NCBI RefSeq assembly: GCF_000812945.1
Contig: NZ_JSYM01000003.1
Span: 124,001-188,000, forward strand
Source of the DNA: Flavobacterium sp. AED
Lineage (GTDB): Bacteria > Bacteroidota > Bacteroidia > Flavobacteriales > Flavobacteriaceae
Direction of reading: 5' to 3'
Length of the DNA: 64,000 bases
Shown piece after piece: positions 27,587 through 36,545 of this stretch. A model generated the notes under the pieces. That model did not search any database. It worked only from the letters and a program-made list of their open reading frames with translations, and was not told where the DNA came from. The position numbers and the translations under genes were made by a program. Numbering within the stretch: position 1 is the stretch's first letter; every line of letters starts with the position of its first letter.

Positions 27587-27648
27587 AAAGTCGAAAGTTT
27601 TAAAGTTTATATATTATCAAACTTTATGCCTTTCGATTTTATGACTTT
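27587..27648. repeat. Inverted repeat between lepB and wbqC-like gene
   Basis: CGAAAG-TTTT-AAAGTTT (27592-27608) pairs with AAACTTT-ATGC-CTTTCG (27619-27635) around a ten-base loop, with outer AAAGT/ACTTT. It could be a weak terminator or a processing hairpin; the T run is poor. Confidence 0.5.
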
Positions 27649-27665
27649 AAAAACTTTAGACAAAC

Positions 27666-28292
27666 ATGAACACACTATTACATCCCACCTATTTCCCATC
27701 GATTAGCCATTTTGCGGCCATGGCACAATCTGAAAGTGTTACATTTGAAATAGCCGATAATTTCCAGAAACAAACCAATCGCAACCGAACTTATATTTAT
27801 AGTCCAAATGGGATTCAGTTATTGAATATCCCTGTAAAGCATTCGAAAGAAAGTCATCAAAAAACAAAAGATATAAAAATAGAAACTGATTTAGACTGGC
27901 AAAAACAACATTTTAAATCACTGGAAGCAGCATACAGAAGCTCTCCCTTTTTTGAGTTTTTCGAAGATGACTTACGTCCAATATTCGAAAAAAAATACAC
28001 TTTTCTTTTAGATTTAAATTTTGAATCTTTAGCTGTTCTAACTAAGTGTTTGCGAATGAAATTAGAATATTCTAAAACCTCCGAATATTTTCATGAAGTA
28101 GATACAAATGCCATAAAAGACTTCAGATTTTTAGTAGATGGAAAAAAAGACACTTCCTCATTTGAAAGTTACACTCAGGTTTTTGATGACAAATATGGTT
28201 TCATCAATAATTTAAGTATTCTGGATTTATTATTTAATGAAGGAAAATATGCAATGGATTATTTGAAGCAACAAGAACTTATAATAAAATAG
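27666..28292 (+). CDS. WbqC-like family protein
   Basis: The 208 residues match the WbqC-like family: an N-terminal HPTYFPSISHFAAM segment, RNRTYIYSPNGIQLLNIPVKHSK, and the centre AAYRSSPFFEFFEDDL. Family members occur in polysaccharide-modification loci and are thought to be transferase-like, though biochemistry is sparse. Here the gene is the last of the parAB-lepB run and convergent with the next gene at a 12-base distance. Confidence 0.85.
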   Translation: MNTLLHPTYFPSISHFAAMAQSESVTFEIADNFQKQTNRNRTYIYSPNGIQLLNIPVKHSKESHQKTKDIKIETDLDWQKQHFKSLEAAYRSSPFFEFFEDDLRPIFEKKYTFLLDLNFESLAVLTKCLRMKLEYSKTSEYFHEVDTNAIKDFRFLVDGKKDTSSFESYTQVFDDKYGFINNLSILDLLFNEGKYAMDYLKQQELIIK

Positions 28293-28304
28293 ATTCCAAC
28301 AGTT

Positions 28305-29351
28305 TTATTCGAAAGATAATCTGGCCATTATAGGAAAATGATCCGAATTAATAAATTCCGGGAAACTTTCAAATTTCTTGACAGCAATTTTTTCGTCAGT
28401 AAATATATAATCGATACGAGCAGGATAGTATCTAAATTTATAAGTGGCGCCAAAACCCTTTCCAGCTTCTTCAAAACTGTCTTTTAGCTTTCCTTTAATA
28501 CTGCGGTAAACATACGAAAAAGCACTATTATTCATGTCTCCACAAATTATAATAGGATATTTACAATCCTTTTTATGTTCCATAAAAATCTCTGCTTGCT
28601 CTTGTTGTTGTTTAAAAGCAACACTAATTCTTTTGAACATCATTTGAGATTTATCCTGATTAATTGCATCAATATTCTCATCAATTTCATTAACATCAGG
28701 AGATATTTTTAAGGATTGTAAATGCATATTATAAACCCTGATAACATCTTTTCCTTTTTTAATATCTGCAAAAACAACATTATTAGTTGAGTTAGGAAAA
28801 ATAATATTTCCTTGGTCAATAATGGGGAATTTAGAAAAAATAGCCTGCCCACTTTTAATATTGTTTCCATCAGTAAAAATATATCTATGTGGATATACTT
28901 TTAAATCAATATTAGCTGAAGAAGAATATTCCTGAATACACAAAATATCAGGATTTTTTTCATTTATAAACGTTAGAATCTCGGCAGGAACATCATCTCT
29001 ATCAATCCACTTGAACACATTAAACAGGTGAACATTATAACTCATTACAGTAAAATCCTTTTCTTCGACTGGGAAGTCAGTTGTAGAAAATTTATAAAAT
29101 TTATTTATAAAAGTAATTCCTATCAAAAGAACTAAACCGGAAACAAACATTCTTTTTTTAAACTGTAATGCCCAATAAATAAAAAACAATCCATTCAAAA
29201 TAAAAAAAAGAGGCATAAAAAGAGTCAATACCGACAAAAGAGGAAAAGATTTTGGAGCTAAAAAAGGAAAAACATAAGCAATGAATGTCACTATAGTGAG
29301 CATCATATTTAAAATAAACATCCCTTTATTGAACCATGAAAGATTTTTCAT
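28305..29351 (-). CDS. Endonuclease/exonuclease/phosphatase family membrane protein
   Basis: The 348-residue protein starts with three hydrophobic helices (about 10-90). A DNase I-like EEP domain follows: MSYNVHLFN, ILCIQEYSS (metal-binding Glu), ICGDMNNSAFSYVYRS and the end NSDHFPIMARLSFE (catalytic Asp-His). The metal phosphoesterase is thus anchored to the inner membrane, with the catalytic domain probably periplasmic. The substrate is unknown (nucleic acid, phospholipid or nucleotide). It is last of a minus-strand group behind mutL and two rhomboids. Confidence 0.87.
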   Translation of the reverse strand: MKNLSWFNKGMFILNMMLTIVTFIAYVFPFLAPKSFPLLSVLTLFMPLFFILNGLFFIYWALQFKKRMFVSGLVLLIGITFINKFYKFSTTDFPVEEKDFTVMSYNVHLFNVFKWIDRDDVPAEILTFINEKNPDILCIQEYSSSANIDLKVYPHRYIFTDGNNIKSGQAIFSKFPIIDQGNIIFPNSTNNVVFADIKKGKDVIRVYNMHLQSLKISPDVNEIDENIDAINQDKSQMMFKRISVAFKQQQEQAEIFMEHKKDCKYPIIICGDMNNSAFSYVYRSIKGKLKDSFEEAGKGFGATYKFRYYPARIDYIFTDEKIAVKKFESFPEFINSDHFPIMARLSFE

Positions 29352-29394
29352 TTTTTAGTTTTTTTCTGCAGATTGAAAGTTAAACATTACCAAC

Positions 29395-30258
29395 TTACTT
29401 CCCCGCTTTAAACAAGAATTCTTTTTCTTCTTTGGTTAAACTATCATAACCGGATTGACTTATTTTATCCAAAATTTCATCAATCTGTTGCTGCGCTTTG
29501 TCTTTTGTAATTATTCTTGAAGTGCTTTTTTCAGCTGGTTTGCTATAATTTTTATGGACAGCTTTAAAAGGCGTGGAAGAAGATTTTGAAAATAAATTAG
29601 TAAAAAAATCTAAAAAACGAGAAACTATTTTACTTAAATCAATTCCATTTTGGAGCAATTTAATGAAAATAAATCCAAAAAAAGCTCCTGAAAGGTGCGA
29701 AATATGACCTCCAGTATTTTCTAATCGAAACTGCATTAAATCAATCAGAATAATTACAAAAGTAATATGCCATAGTTTTACATTTCCTATTAACAGTAAT
29801 CTTACATTCATCAAAGGATGATATGTTGTTGTAGCAACTAAAATAGCCATTATTGCTGCTGAAGCTCCAACAATAGCCGAACTTAAATTCAAGAAATAAT
29901 ATCCGGTAACAAAGGCTATTCCAGCAAATATAGCGCTCAATATATACAACCCAAAATATTGTTTTGGAGTAAAAAATGTCAAAAATAAAGTACTCGAAAA
30001 GTTTAAAACCATCATATTAAAAAACAAATGCCAAAAACCATCATGCAGAAACGCATATGTTAAAAAGGTCCACGGTTTTATAATAAAATTAGAAGGCTCT
30101 GAGGAAAGTGCAATCCAACTTGGAAAATCAAATGCGCCAACCTTAAAATTATAAAAAAATAATAATGAAACTAAAAAACAAAGAACATTCCAGAAGATTA
30201 GCCTAATTGCTACTCCTCCTATTTTGTATTGTAATTTAAGATCGTCTATAATATTCAT
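29395..30258 (-). CDS. Rhomboid family intramembrane serine protease, copy 1
   Basis: The 287-residue protein has six membrane helices with the rhomboid signature: W-HLFFNMMVLNFSS on helix 2, catalytic Ser133 in GASAAIMA and His188 in HISHLSGAFFGF. A polar C-terminal tail (about 205-287) holds a basic linker and ends in a helix-rich segment (QQIDEILDKISQSGYDSLTKEEKEFL), seen in many Flavobacteriia rhomboids. It cleaves membrane proteins within or near the bilayer; substrate unknown. Confidence 0.92.
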   Translation of the reverse strand: MNIIDDLKLQYKIGGVAIRLIFWNVLCFLVSLLFFYNFKVGAFDFPSWIALSSEPSNFIIKPWTFLTYAFLHDGFWHLFFNMMVLNFSSTLFLTFFTPKQYFGLYILSAIFAGIAFVTGYYFLNLSSAIVGASAAIMAILVATTTYHPLMNVRLLLIGNVKLWHITFVIILIDLMQFRLENTGGHISHLSGAFFGFIFIKLLQNGIDLSKIVSRFLDFFTNLFSKSSSTPFKAVHKNYSKPAEKSTSRIITKDKAQQQIDEILDKISQSGYDSLTKEEKEFLFKAGK

Positions 30259-30331
30259 AATTTAATTCGTTTTTAATGTCATTCATAATAGCCTTAAAAC
30301 AGAACAGTACAAATTAAAATTAATTCTTTTT

Positions 30332-31078
30332 TTAATTCCAGCGATTTTTATTAAACTGATTTTTCTTCCAGTACCACATAATTAAAAAGCCAAATAAAGC
30401 CCCTCCGACGTGAGCAAAATGGGCAATTCCTCCTCCTCCACCAAAAATAGATTTACCAGAAACTCCTAAATACAAGTCTACTAAAACTAACCCTGGTACA
30501 AAATACTTTGCTTTTATTGGCACCGGAATAAACATCAAAGCCAATTCAGCATTAGGAAACATAAAAGCAAAAGCAACAATTACACCATATATAGCTCCAG
30601 AAGCTCCAACAACAGTTCCGAAATAAGCACTTACAAAATTTTGAAAACTAGGACTGTTTAAAAGCGGGACAATCTGATCATTCCCTTTTCCATTTAAAAC
30701 TGCTAAAATTTCCGTTTTAGAAAATCCTTGCTCCATCAAAACATTTAGTCCATCTTGATAGTAATAATAATTGATTCCTGTATGAAGCAATGCTGCACCT
30801 AATCCACAGGAAATATAGAAAAAGAGAAACTTTTTACTTCCCCAAATACTTTCTAATGCAGACCCAAAAGAATATAACGCAAACATATTGAAGAAAATAT
30901 GCATAAATCCACCATGCATAAACATGTGTGAAATAGGCTGCCAAACTTGGAAATTTGGATTTTCAGGGAAATACATGGAAAGCATTTTATAAGCGGGATC
31001 CCCTAAAGCAAGTGTCCCGACAAAAAATAAAATATTAATAATGATTAATTGCTTAACCGTTTCTGTTACGTTTCTCAT
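30332..31078 (-). CDS. Rhomboid family intramembrane serine protease, copy 2
   Basis: The 248-residue paralogue of the next gene has catalytic Ser160 in GASGAIYG and His223 in HFAHVGGALFGF, plus HGGFMHIFFNMFALYSFG on helix 2. A ~40-residue loop (about 105-145) lies between helices 3 and 4. Its ATG overlaps the mutL stop by four bases (ATGA), so translation is probably coupled to mutL although the functions look unrelated. Confidence 0.93.
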   Translation of the reverse strand: MRNVTETVKQLIIINILFFVGTLALGDPAYKMLSMYFPENPNFQVWQPISHMFMHGGFMHIFFNMFALYSFGSALESIWGSKKFLFFYISCGLGAALLHTGINYYYYQDGLNVLMEQGFSKTEILAVLNGKGNDQIVPLLNSPSFQNFVSAYFGTVVGASGAIYGVIVAFAFMFPNAELALMFIPVPIKAKYFVPGLVLVDLYLGVSGKSIFGGGGGIAHFAHVGGALFGFLIMWYWKKNQFNKNRWN

Positions 31079-32916
31079 AGTGCAAACTTTTTATCTAAAT
31101 CTTCCACACGCATCGTGATGAAAGTGGGTTTATGAAATGGGGAAACATTGGGGTCTTTACAAGCAAAAAGCCCGTTTACCAAATTTTCCTGTTCTTTTTC
31201 TGTAAGGTGTGTTCCGGTTTTCACCGCTAAACTTTTCGCCATTGATTTGGCAATCGTATCATTTTGGCTAAAACTACTTTCTGGAATTCCATCCTGTAAA
31301 TCACTTAACAATTGTTCCAAAACTAATGAGACTTCACTCTCTGTCACATTCACGGGTATTCCTGAAATGACGATATGGTCTGTATTATTTTCTTCGAAAA
31401 CAAATCCGGTGTTCATTAATGAAAGTTGTAATTCAGCGATAAGTTCCATTTCGCTTGACGAAAAAAACAAGTTTAATGGGAATAACAACTGCTGGCTTGA
31501 TGCCTGATTAACTGTGATATTAACAAGAAATTGTTCGTACAAAACACGTTGATGTGCCCGCTGTTGATCCACAATAACCATTCCTGATTTTATGGAAGAA
31601 ACAATGTATTTTTTATGAATTTGATAGGTTTTATGAACCGCATGCTCTACTTCTTCATCATTAAATAAAGACGAAGTCACTTCTTCATTTTCGAAAGTGA
31701 TATGACCAATTTCATCTGTATCTTGTTTTAAGCCTACATACAAACTTTCCCAATTTGCTGTTGGTTCCTGTTTTCTATAATTAGAAAATTGTTTGCTGGG
31801 TTTATCTTCAGAGAACGGATTGAAATTTCCATCAACCTGAATCGTTGGAGTAGCACCTTCTAAATCTTTGTAATGATAGGGCGTGTCCAAATTAGAATCC
31901 CGATCAAAATCCAAAACTGGAGCCACATTAAATTGTCCCAAACTATGTTTTATTGAGGCTCTTAAAATCGCATATAAAGCGTGTTCATCATCAAACTTAA
32001 TCTCCGTTTTAGTGGGATGAATATTAATATCAATCGTATTAGGCGGTACTGATAAATATAAAAAATAACTAGGTTGCGCACCATCTTTCAAAATCCCGTC
32101 ATAAGCAGCCATAACTGCATGATGCAAATAACCACTTTTTATAAAACGGTCATTCACGAAGAAAAACTGTTCTCCACGATTTTTCTTGGCAAATTCTGGT
32201 TTGCTTACAAATCCTTGAATCGTCACTATTTCTGTTTCTTCCTGAACTGGCACTAATTTCTCATTGGTTTTACCCGAAAAAATATTGACAATTCTTTGTC
32301 GCAAAGTCGAAGGTGGCAAATTAAACATTTCACTACCGTTGTGATAAAATGTAAAATGTATTTTGGGGTGAGCCAAAGCCACTCGTTGAAATTCATCAAT
32401 AATATGGCGGTATTCAACTGTATCCGATTTCAAGAAATTGCGTCGTGCAGGAATATTAAAGAATAAGTTTTTGACAGCAAATGAAGTGCCTTTTGGCAAA
32501 ACAGCTACGTCTTGCGATACAAACTTACTGCCTTCAATTATAATGTGCGTCCCAAGTTCTTCTTGATCTTGTTTGGTTTTCATTTCTACATGGGCAATAG
32601 CTGCAATAGAAGCCAATGCTTCTCCACGAAACCCTTTGGTATGCAAAGAAAATAAATCTTCGGCTTGACGAATTTTGGATGTGGCATGACGTTCAAAACA
32701 CAAACGCGCATCGGTTACGCTCATTCCTAAACCATTATCAATCACTTGAACCAATGCCTTCCCTGCATCTTTAATAATTAATTTGATATCCGTTGCTCTG
32801 GCATCAACTGCATTTTCAAGCAATTCTTTAACCACCGAAGCTGGTCTTTGAACAACTTCTCCAGCAGCAATTTGATTGGCAACGTGATCAGGAAGTAATT
32901 GAATAATACTCGACAT
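31075..32916 (-). CDS. mutL: DNA mismatch repair protein MutL
   Basis: The 613-residue protein has the N-terminal GHKL ATPase with ENAVDA (34-39), DNGLGM (60-65) and TKGFRGEALASI (93-104), then the S5-like domain ending HPTKTEIKF (300-308). A variable linker (about 335-425) and a MutL C-terminal dimerisation domain follow. The endonuclease motif DQHA(X)2E(X)4E appears as DQQRAHQRVLYE (450-461), and the usual CPHGRP near the end reads SPFHKP, so nuclease activity is doubtful. MutL couples MutS mismatch recognition to strand removal. It heads a unit with two rhomboids and a DNase I-like gene. Confidence 0.95.
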   Translation of the reverse strand: MSSIIQLLPDHVANQIAAGEVVQRPASVVKELLENAVDARATDIKLIIKDAGKALVQVIDNGLGMSVTDARLCFERHATSKIRQAEDLFSLHTKGFRGEALASIAAIAHVEMKTKQDQEELGTHIIIEGSKFVSQDVAVLPKGTSFAVKNLFFNIPARRNFLKSDTVEYRHIIDEFQRVALAHPKIHFTFYHNGSEMFNLPPSTLRQRIVNIFSGKTNEKLVPVQEETEIVTIQGFVSKPEFAKKNRGEQFFFVNDRFIKSGYLHHAVMAAYDGILKDGAQPSYFLYLSVPPNTIDINIHPTKTEIKFDDEHALYAILRASIKHSLGQFNVAPVLDFDRDSNLDTPYHYKDLEGATPTIQVDGNFNPFSEDKPSKQFSNYRKQEPTANWESLYVGLKQDTDEIGHITFENEEVTSSLFNDEEVEHAVHKTYQIHKKYIVSSIKSGMVIVDQQRAHQRVLYEQFLVNITVNQASSQQLLFPLNLFFSSSEMELIAELQLSLMNTGFVFEENNTDHIVISGIPVNVTESEVSLVLEQLLSDLQDGIPESSFSQNDTIAKSMAKSLAVKTGTHLTEKEQENLVNGLFACKDPNVSPFHKPTFITMRVEDLDKKFAL

Positions 32917-32969
32917 TAAAAAATTTAGGTTTAAAGTTTACGTTTTTAGGTTTTCAGAACCAAGAAGTA

Positions 32970-32977
32970 CAAATTTA
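32970..32977 (-). promoter_or_regulatory. Candidate -7 box of mutL
   Basis: The minus strand reads TAAATTTG, matching TAnnTTTG, 53 bases before the mutL start. The -33 element is not clear. Confidence 0.4.
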
Positions 32978-33026
32978 ATGAAATTCTATTGGGAATGGTA
33001 GCTTATTTAATCATAAAAAAAACAAA

Positions 33027-33062
33027 AAAACCTATACTATTCATGAAACAGTATAGGTTTTA
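33027..33062 (-). terminator. Terminator of ribH
   Basis: On the minus strand AAACCTATACT and AGTATAGGTTT pair around an 11-base loop and continue into a T tract. It begins about 20 bases after the ribH stop. Confidence 0.82.
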
Positions 33063-33082
33063 ATAATTAGTATTTTTATTAT

Positions 33083-33658
33083 TTATTCTTTCAACTCTAA
33101 AGGCGAACCTTCTTCAATTTGAATTGCTCCTGCAGACAATAAATGTTGATTATCTATTTGATGTGACAATGAAGCCTGCTGACGAATATACGCCATTTTT
33201 ATAGCCGCAATAGCCGCTTCTGTACCTTTGTTCCCGTGAATTCCTCCACTTCTATCAATAGATTGTTGCATGGTATTATCAGTCAAAACACAAAAAATAA
33301 CCGGAATATCAGTTTGTACATTCAAATCTTTAATTCCTTGAGTTACTCCTTCACATACAAAATCAAAATGCTTTGTTTGCCCCTGAATTACACATCCAAT
33401 AGCAATAACAGCATCAACATTCTGCGTTTGCAACATTTTCTTTGAGCCATATATAAGCTCAAAGCTTCCAGGAACATTCCAGCGAATGATATGCTGAGAT
33501 GGAACTTGGTTTTCCAAAAGGGCTTCTATAGCTCCTTTATAAAGTCCTTCAGTTATGGAATCATTCCATTCTGAAACAACAATCCCAAAGCGAAAATCTT
33601 TCGCGTTTGGGATTGAATTTTTATCGTACTCGGATAAGTTTTTATTTACGGTAGCCAT
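33083..33658 (-). CDS. ribH: 6,7-Dimethyl-8-ribityllumazine synthase
   Basis: The enzyme joins 5-amino-6-ribitylaminouracil with dihydroxybutanone phosphate in riboflavin synthesis, in the cytoplasm. At 191 residues it is longer than the usual ~155, with a short N-terminal extension and a C-terminal tail. Visible are VSEWNDSITEGLYKGA, VPGSFELIYGSKKM, AIGCVIQGQTKHFDFVCEGVTQG and GNKGTEAA. It is preceded by the TPR gene about 105 bases upstream on the same strand and may be co-transcribed. Confidence 0.95.
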   Translation of the reverse strand: MATVNKNLSEYDKNSIPNAKDFRFGIVVSEWNDSITEGLYKGAIEALLENQVPSQHIIRWNVPGSFELIYGSKKMLQTQNVDAVIAIGCVIQGQTKHFDFVCEGVTQGIKDLNVQTDIPVIFCVLTDNTMQQSIDRSGGIHGNKGTEAAIAAIKMAYIRQQASLSHQIDNQHLLSAGAIQIEEGSPLELKE

Positions 33659-33763
33659 TTGATTTTAGAATTTTGATTATAGAATTTTGATTTGAGATAT
33701 TAAAGATAGCATTTTGAAAACAAAAATCTTCAATCTTCAATCAGGAATCTTAAATCATTTTTA

Positions 33764-34537
33764 CTATTGTGCCAATCCTATCAAAACGTCAATTGAAGCA
33801 GCTTCTGGAGTTGCATCAAAATTTTCTTTTATGTCTGTAAAATATTTCAAAGCATCCGCTTTATTTCCTAATGCCAAAGCAGTTTTTCCGGCTTTCAACA
33901 AGAAACGAGGTGTAGTGAAATCATTTTTATTTGTCTCAGCAGCTTTTACATAATTCTCCAAAGCTTCTTTCGGTTGATTTTTTTGAGAATAAGCATCACC
34001 TATTGCTCCTTTTGCCAAAGCTCCCAATACAATATCTTCAGATTTGAATTTACCTAAATATTCAATTGCTTCAGTATATTTACCTGTGTTCAAATAAGCA
34101 ATACCAGCATAATAGTTAGCTAAATTTCCTGCATCTGTTCCAGAATACTCATCAGCAATTTTCAAAAAACCAAATTTACCTTCTGAACCATTCAAAGATA
34201 ATTTATACAATGAATCACTAGCTACTCCATCAGTCGCTTTTTGAAAATTTTGTTGTGCAACAAACATTTCGTTAGCTGCTTCGTCTTGTTTTGGCGTAGC
34301 AATAAATTTTTGATACGCTAAATAACCAACAGTAAATAATGCAACACCTGCAACTAATCCAATAATGACTTTTTGATTTCTGGCAACCCAATCCTCAGTT
34401 CTTGAAGCTGTTTCGTCTAATGTTGAAAAAACACCAGCTGTTGTGCTGTCTTTTTCATCAATTACTACCTCTTCAACTCCGTCTTTTACTTCCTTTTCTT
34501 TTGGTGCTTTATATCCTCTTTTACTGTAAGTAGCCAT
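33764..34537 (-). CDS. Membrane-anchored tetratricopeptide (YfgM-like) protein
   Basis: The protein has 257 residues. Residues 1-57 are cytosolic and charged, one membrane helix lies at about 59-76 (VIIGLVAGVALFTVGYLAY), and TPR-like helices fill 90-257 (LANYYAGIAYLNTGKYTEAIEYLGKF is the clearest). This topology resembles YfgM, an inner-membrane protein that helps periplasmic chaperones near the Sec translocon, but the sequence link is at domain level only. It is divergent from recF. Confidence 0.8.
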   Translation of the reverse strand: MATYSKRGYKAPKEKEVKDGVEEVVIDEKDSTTAGVFSTLDETASRTEDWVARNQKVIIGLVAGVALFTVGYLAYQKFIATPKQDEAANEMFVAQQNFQKATDGVASDSLYKLSLNGSEGKFGFLKIADEYSGTDAGNLANYYAGIAYLNTGKYTEAIEYLGKFKSEDIVLGALAKGAIGDAYSQKNQPKEALENYVKAAETNKNDFTTPRFLLKAGKTALALGNKADALKYFTDIKENFDATPEAASIDVLIGLAQ

Positions 34538-34559
34538 TTAATTTTAATTTAGTGAGTCG

Positions 34560-34567
34560 CAAAAATA
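34560..34567 (-). promoter_or_regulatory. Candidate -7 box of the TPR gene
   Basis: The minus strand reads TATTTTTG, matching TAnnTTTG, 22 bases before the start codon. No TTG at the expected distance. Confidence 0.4.
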
Positions 34568-34681
34568 AAATTTTTATTCAAATCTAAAAGCCATTTTTAT
34601 CGATATTTTTCAATAATTTGCACCCACTTTGAAAAACCTGTTCAAAAACATCAAAGTTCTCAATACCAGCAAGCCTTACAG

Positions 34682-35761
34682 ATGTATTTAAAAAAAATTT
34701 CATTATTCAATTATAAGAATTTTTCGGAAGCAAATTTCGATTTTGACAACAAAATAAATTGTTTTGTAGGTAAAAATGGTATTGGAAAGACTAATGTGCT
34801 CGATGCAATCTACCATTTATCCTATGGAAAAAGCTATTTCAATCCATTAGCCGTTCAGAATATAAAACACGGTGAAGAGTTTTTTGTAATTGATGCTGAA
34901 TTTGAAAAAAACGAAAGAAACGAGCAAATTCTTTGCAGTTTAAAAAAAGGTCAAAAAAAGATATTAAAACGCAACGGGAAAGCATACGAGAAATTTTCAG
35001 ATCATATTGGCTTTATTCCTTTGGTTATCATTTCTCCTGCCGACAGGGATTTGATTGTAGAAGGCAGCGAAACCAGAAGAAAATTCATGGATAGCGTAAT
35101 TTCGCAACTAGATTCCCATTATTTACAGCAACTGATTCAATACCAGAAAGTAATGAGCCAACGTAATGCTTTGTTGAAATATTTCGCGCTGAATCATGTT
35201 TTTGAAAACGATACCTTATCTATATATAATGAGCAGCTCAACAGTTTTGGAAATTATATTTTCGAAAAAAGAAAAGAATTTATCGACCAGTTTATTCCTA
35301 TTTTCAACACACACCATCAAGCCATAACCGGCTCGCAGGAAACCGTTCAACTGGTATATGAAAGTCATTTATTCGAGAAAGATTTACTGACGCTTTTACA
35401 AGAGAACATTAATAAAGACAGAGCACTACATTATACAAGTGTGGGAATTCATAAAGATGATTTATCATTTGAAATAGACGAACATCCTATCAAGAAATTT
35501 GGGTCTCAAGGACAACAAAAATCTTTTCTAATTGCTTTAAAATTAGCACAATTTGAATTTCTAAAAAAACAAAGTGGCGTAAAACCAATTTTATTATTTG
35601 ATGATATCTTTGATAAACTAGACGAAAGTCGGGTATCTAAAATTATTGAAATGGTCAACAGCGATACTTTTGGACAGCTCTTTATTTCAGATACACACCC
35701 AGAACGCACGGAAACGATTGTAAAATCGACGCATCAGACCTATAAAATTTTTAATTTATAA
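34682..35761 (+). CDS. recF: DNA replication and repair protein RecF
   Basis: SMC-like ATPase, 359 residues, normal length. Walker A GKNGIGKT (30-37) is near the start, the signature [17 protein letters not shown] is in the second lobe, and Walker B is [15 protein letters not shown]. With RecO and RecR it loads RecA at single-strand gaps. It is not next to dnaA/dnaN here, as is common in Bacteroidota. It is divergent from the TPR gene with 144 bases between. Confidence 0.95.
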   Translation: MYLKKISLFNYKNFSEANFDFDNKINCFVGKNGIGKTNVLDAIYHLSYGKSYFNPLAVQNIKHGEEFFVIDAEFEKNERNEQILCSLKKGQKKILKRNGKAYEKFSDHIGFIPLVIISPADRDLIVEGSETRRKFMDSVISQLDSHYLQQLIQYQKVMSQRNALLKYFALNHVFENDTLSIYNEQLNSFGNYIFEKRKEFIDQFIPIFNTHHQAITGSQETVQLVYESHLFEKDLLTLLQENINKDRALHYTSVGIHKDDLSFEIDEHPIKKFGSQGQQKSFLIALKLAQFEFLKKQSGVKPILLFDDIFDKLDESRVSKIIEMVNSDTFGQLFISDTHPERTETIVKSTHQTYKIFNL

Positions 35762-35839
35762 CTTTTATTTAATAACTTTAAAAGTTCAAAAAATGAAAAA
35801 ATACCTAATTTAGCCTATTTCAATTTAAATCAAATCACA

Positions 35840-36538
35840 ATGAAATTTCATTCTATATTTCTACTAATCTTCTCTTTTGTAGTTTTATCCTGTAATGGAC
35901 AAACTTCAAAAAACGTAAAAACCATTGAAGCCAAAGCTTTTGCAGAAAAAATAAAGGAGACTCCAAATTCTCAAATTCTCGATGTAAGAACTCCTGAAGA
36001 ATTTGCATCAGATCATATTGACAATGCCAAAAATGTAAATTGGCTTGGAAATACTTTTGTTACTGACGCAGAAAAACTTGATAAATCAAAACCAGTTTTT
36101 GTGTATTGCAAAAGCGGAGGAAGAAGTCAAAAAGCATCTGAAAAATTAAGCGAATTAGGTTTTACAACAATTTACCAATTAGACGGAGGAATTCTAAAAT
36201 GGGATGCAGCCGGATTATCGAAACCAAGCGATAAAATCATTGGAATGTGCAGTCAGGAATATGCCGAATTATTAAACTCAGATAAAAAAGTACTAATTGA
36301 TTTTTATGCCGAATGGTGCGCTCCATGTAAAAAAATGACGCCGTACCTTTTGCAAATGCAAAAAGATTTAGCAAATAACGTGACCATCATTCGATTGAAT
36401 GCAGATGAAAATAAAACATTGATGGCTGAATTGAAAATCAGTGAACTTCCTACCTTATTATTGTATAAAAACGCAGCAGTAAAATGGAAACATTCTGGTT
36501 TTATTAGCGAAGACGATTTAAAAAAACAATTACAATAA
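35840..36538 (+). CDS. Rhodanese-thioredoxin fusion lipoprotein
   Basis: The 232-residue protein carries a lipoprotein signal (VVLSC, lipidated Cys18). A rhodanese domain lies at about 30-128 with active loop CKSGGRS (Cys90), and a thioredoxin domain at about 135-232 with WCAPC (Cys160, Cys163) and the cis-Pro loop SELPTLLLY. It combines sulfur transfer and disulfide exchange on one exported chain, so it may move sulfane sulfur or reduce persulfides in the periplasm (inference). DUF2461 follows after seven bases. Confidence 0.88.
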   Translation: MKFHSIFLLIFSFVVLSCNGQTSKNVKTIEAKAFAEKIKETPNSQILDVRTPEEFASDHIDNAKNVNWLGNTFVTDAEKLDKSKPVFVYCKSGGRSQKASEKLSELGFTTIYQLDGGILKWDAAGLSKPSDKIIGMCSQEYAELLNSDKKVLIDFYAEWCAPCKKMTPYLLQMQKDLANNVTIIRLNADENKTLMAELKISELPTLLLYKNAAVKWKHSGFISEDDLKKQLQ

Positions 36539-36545
36539 TTTCTAT

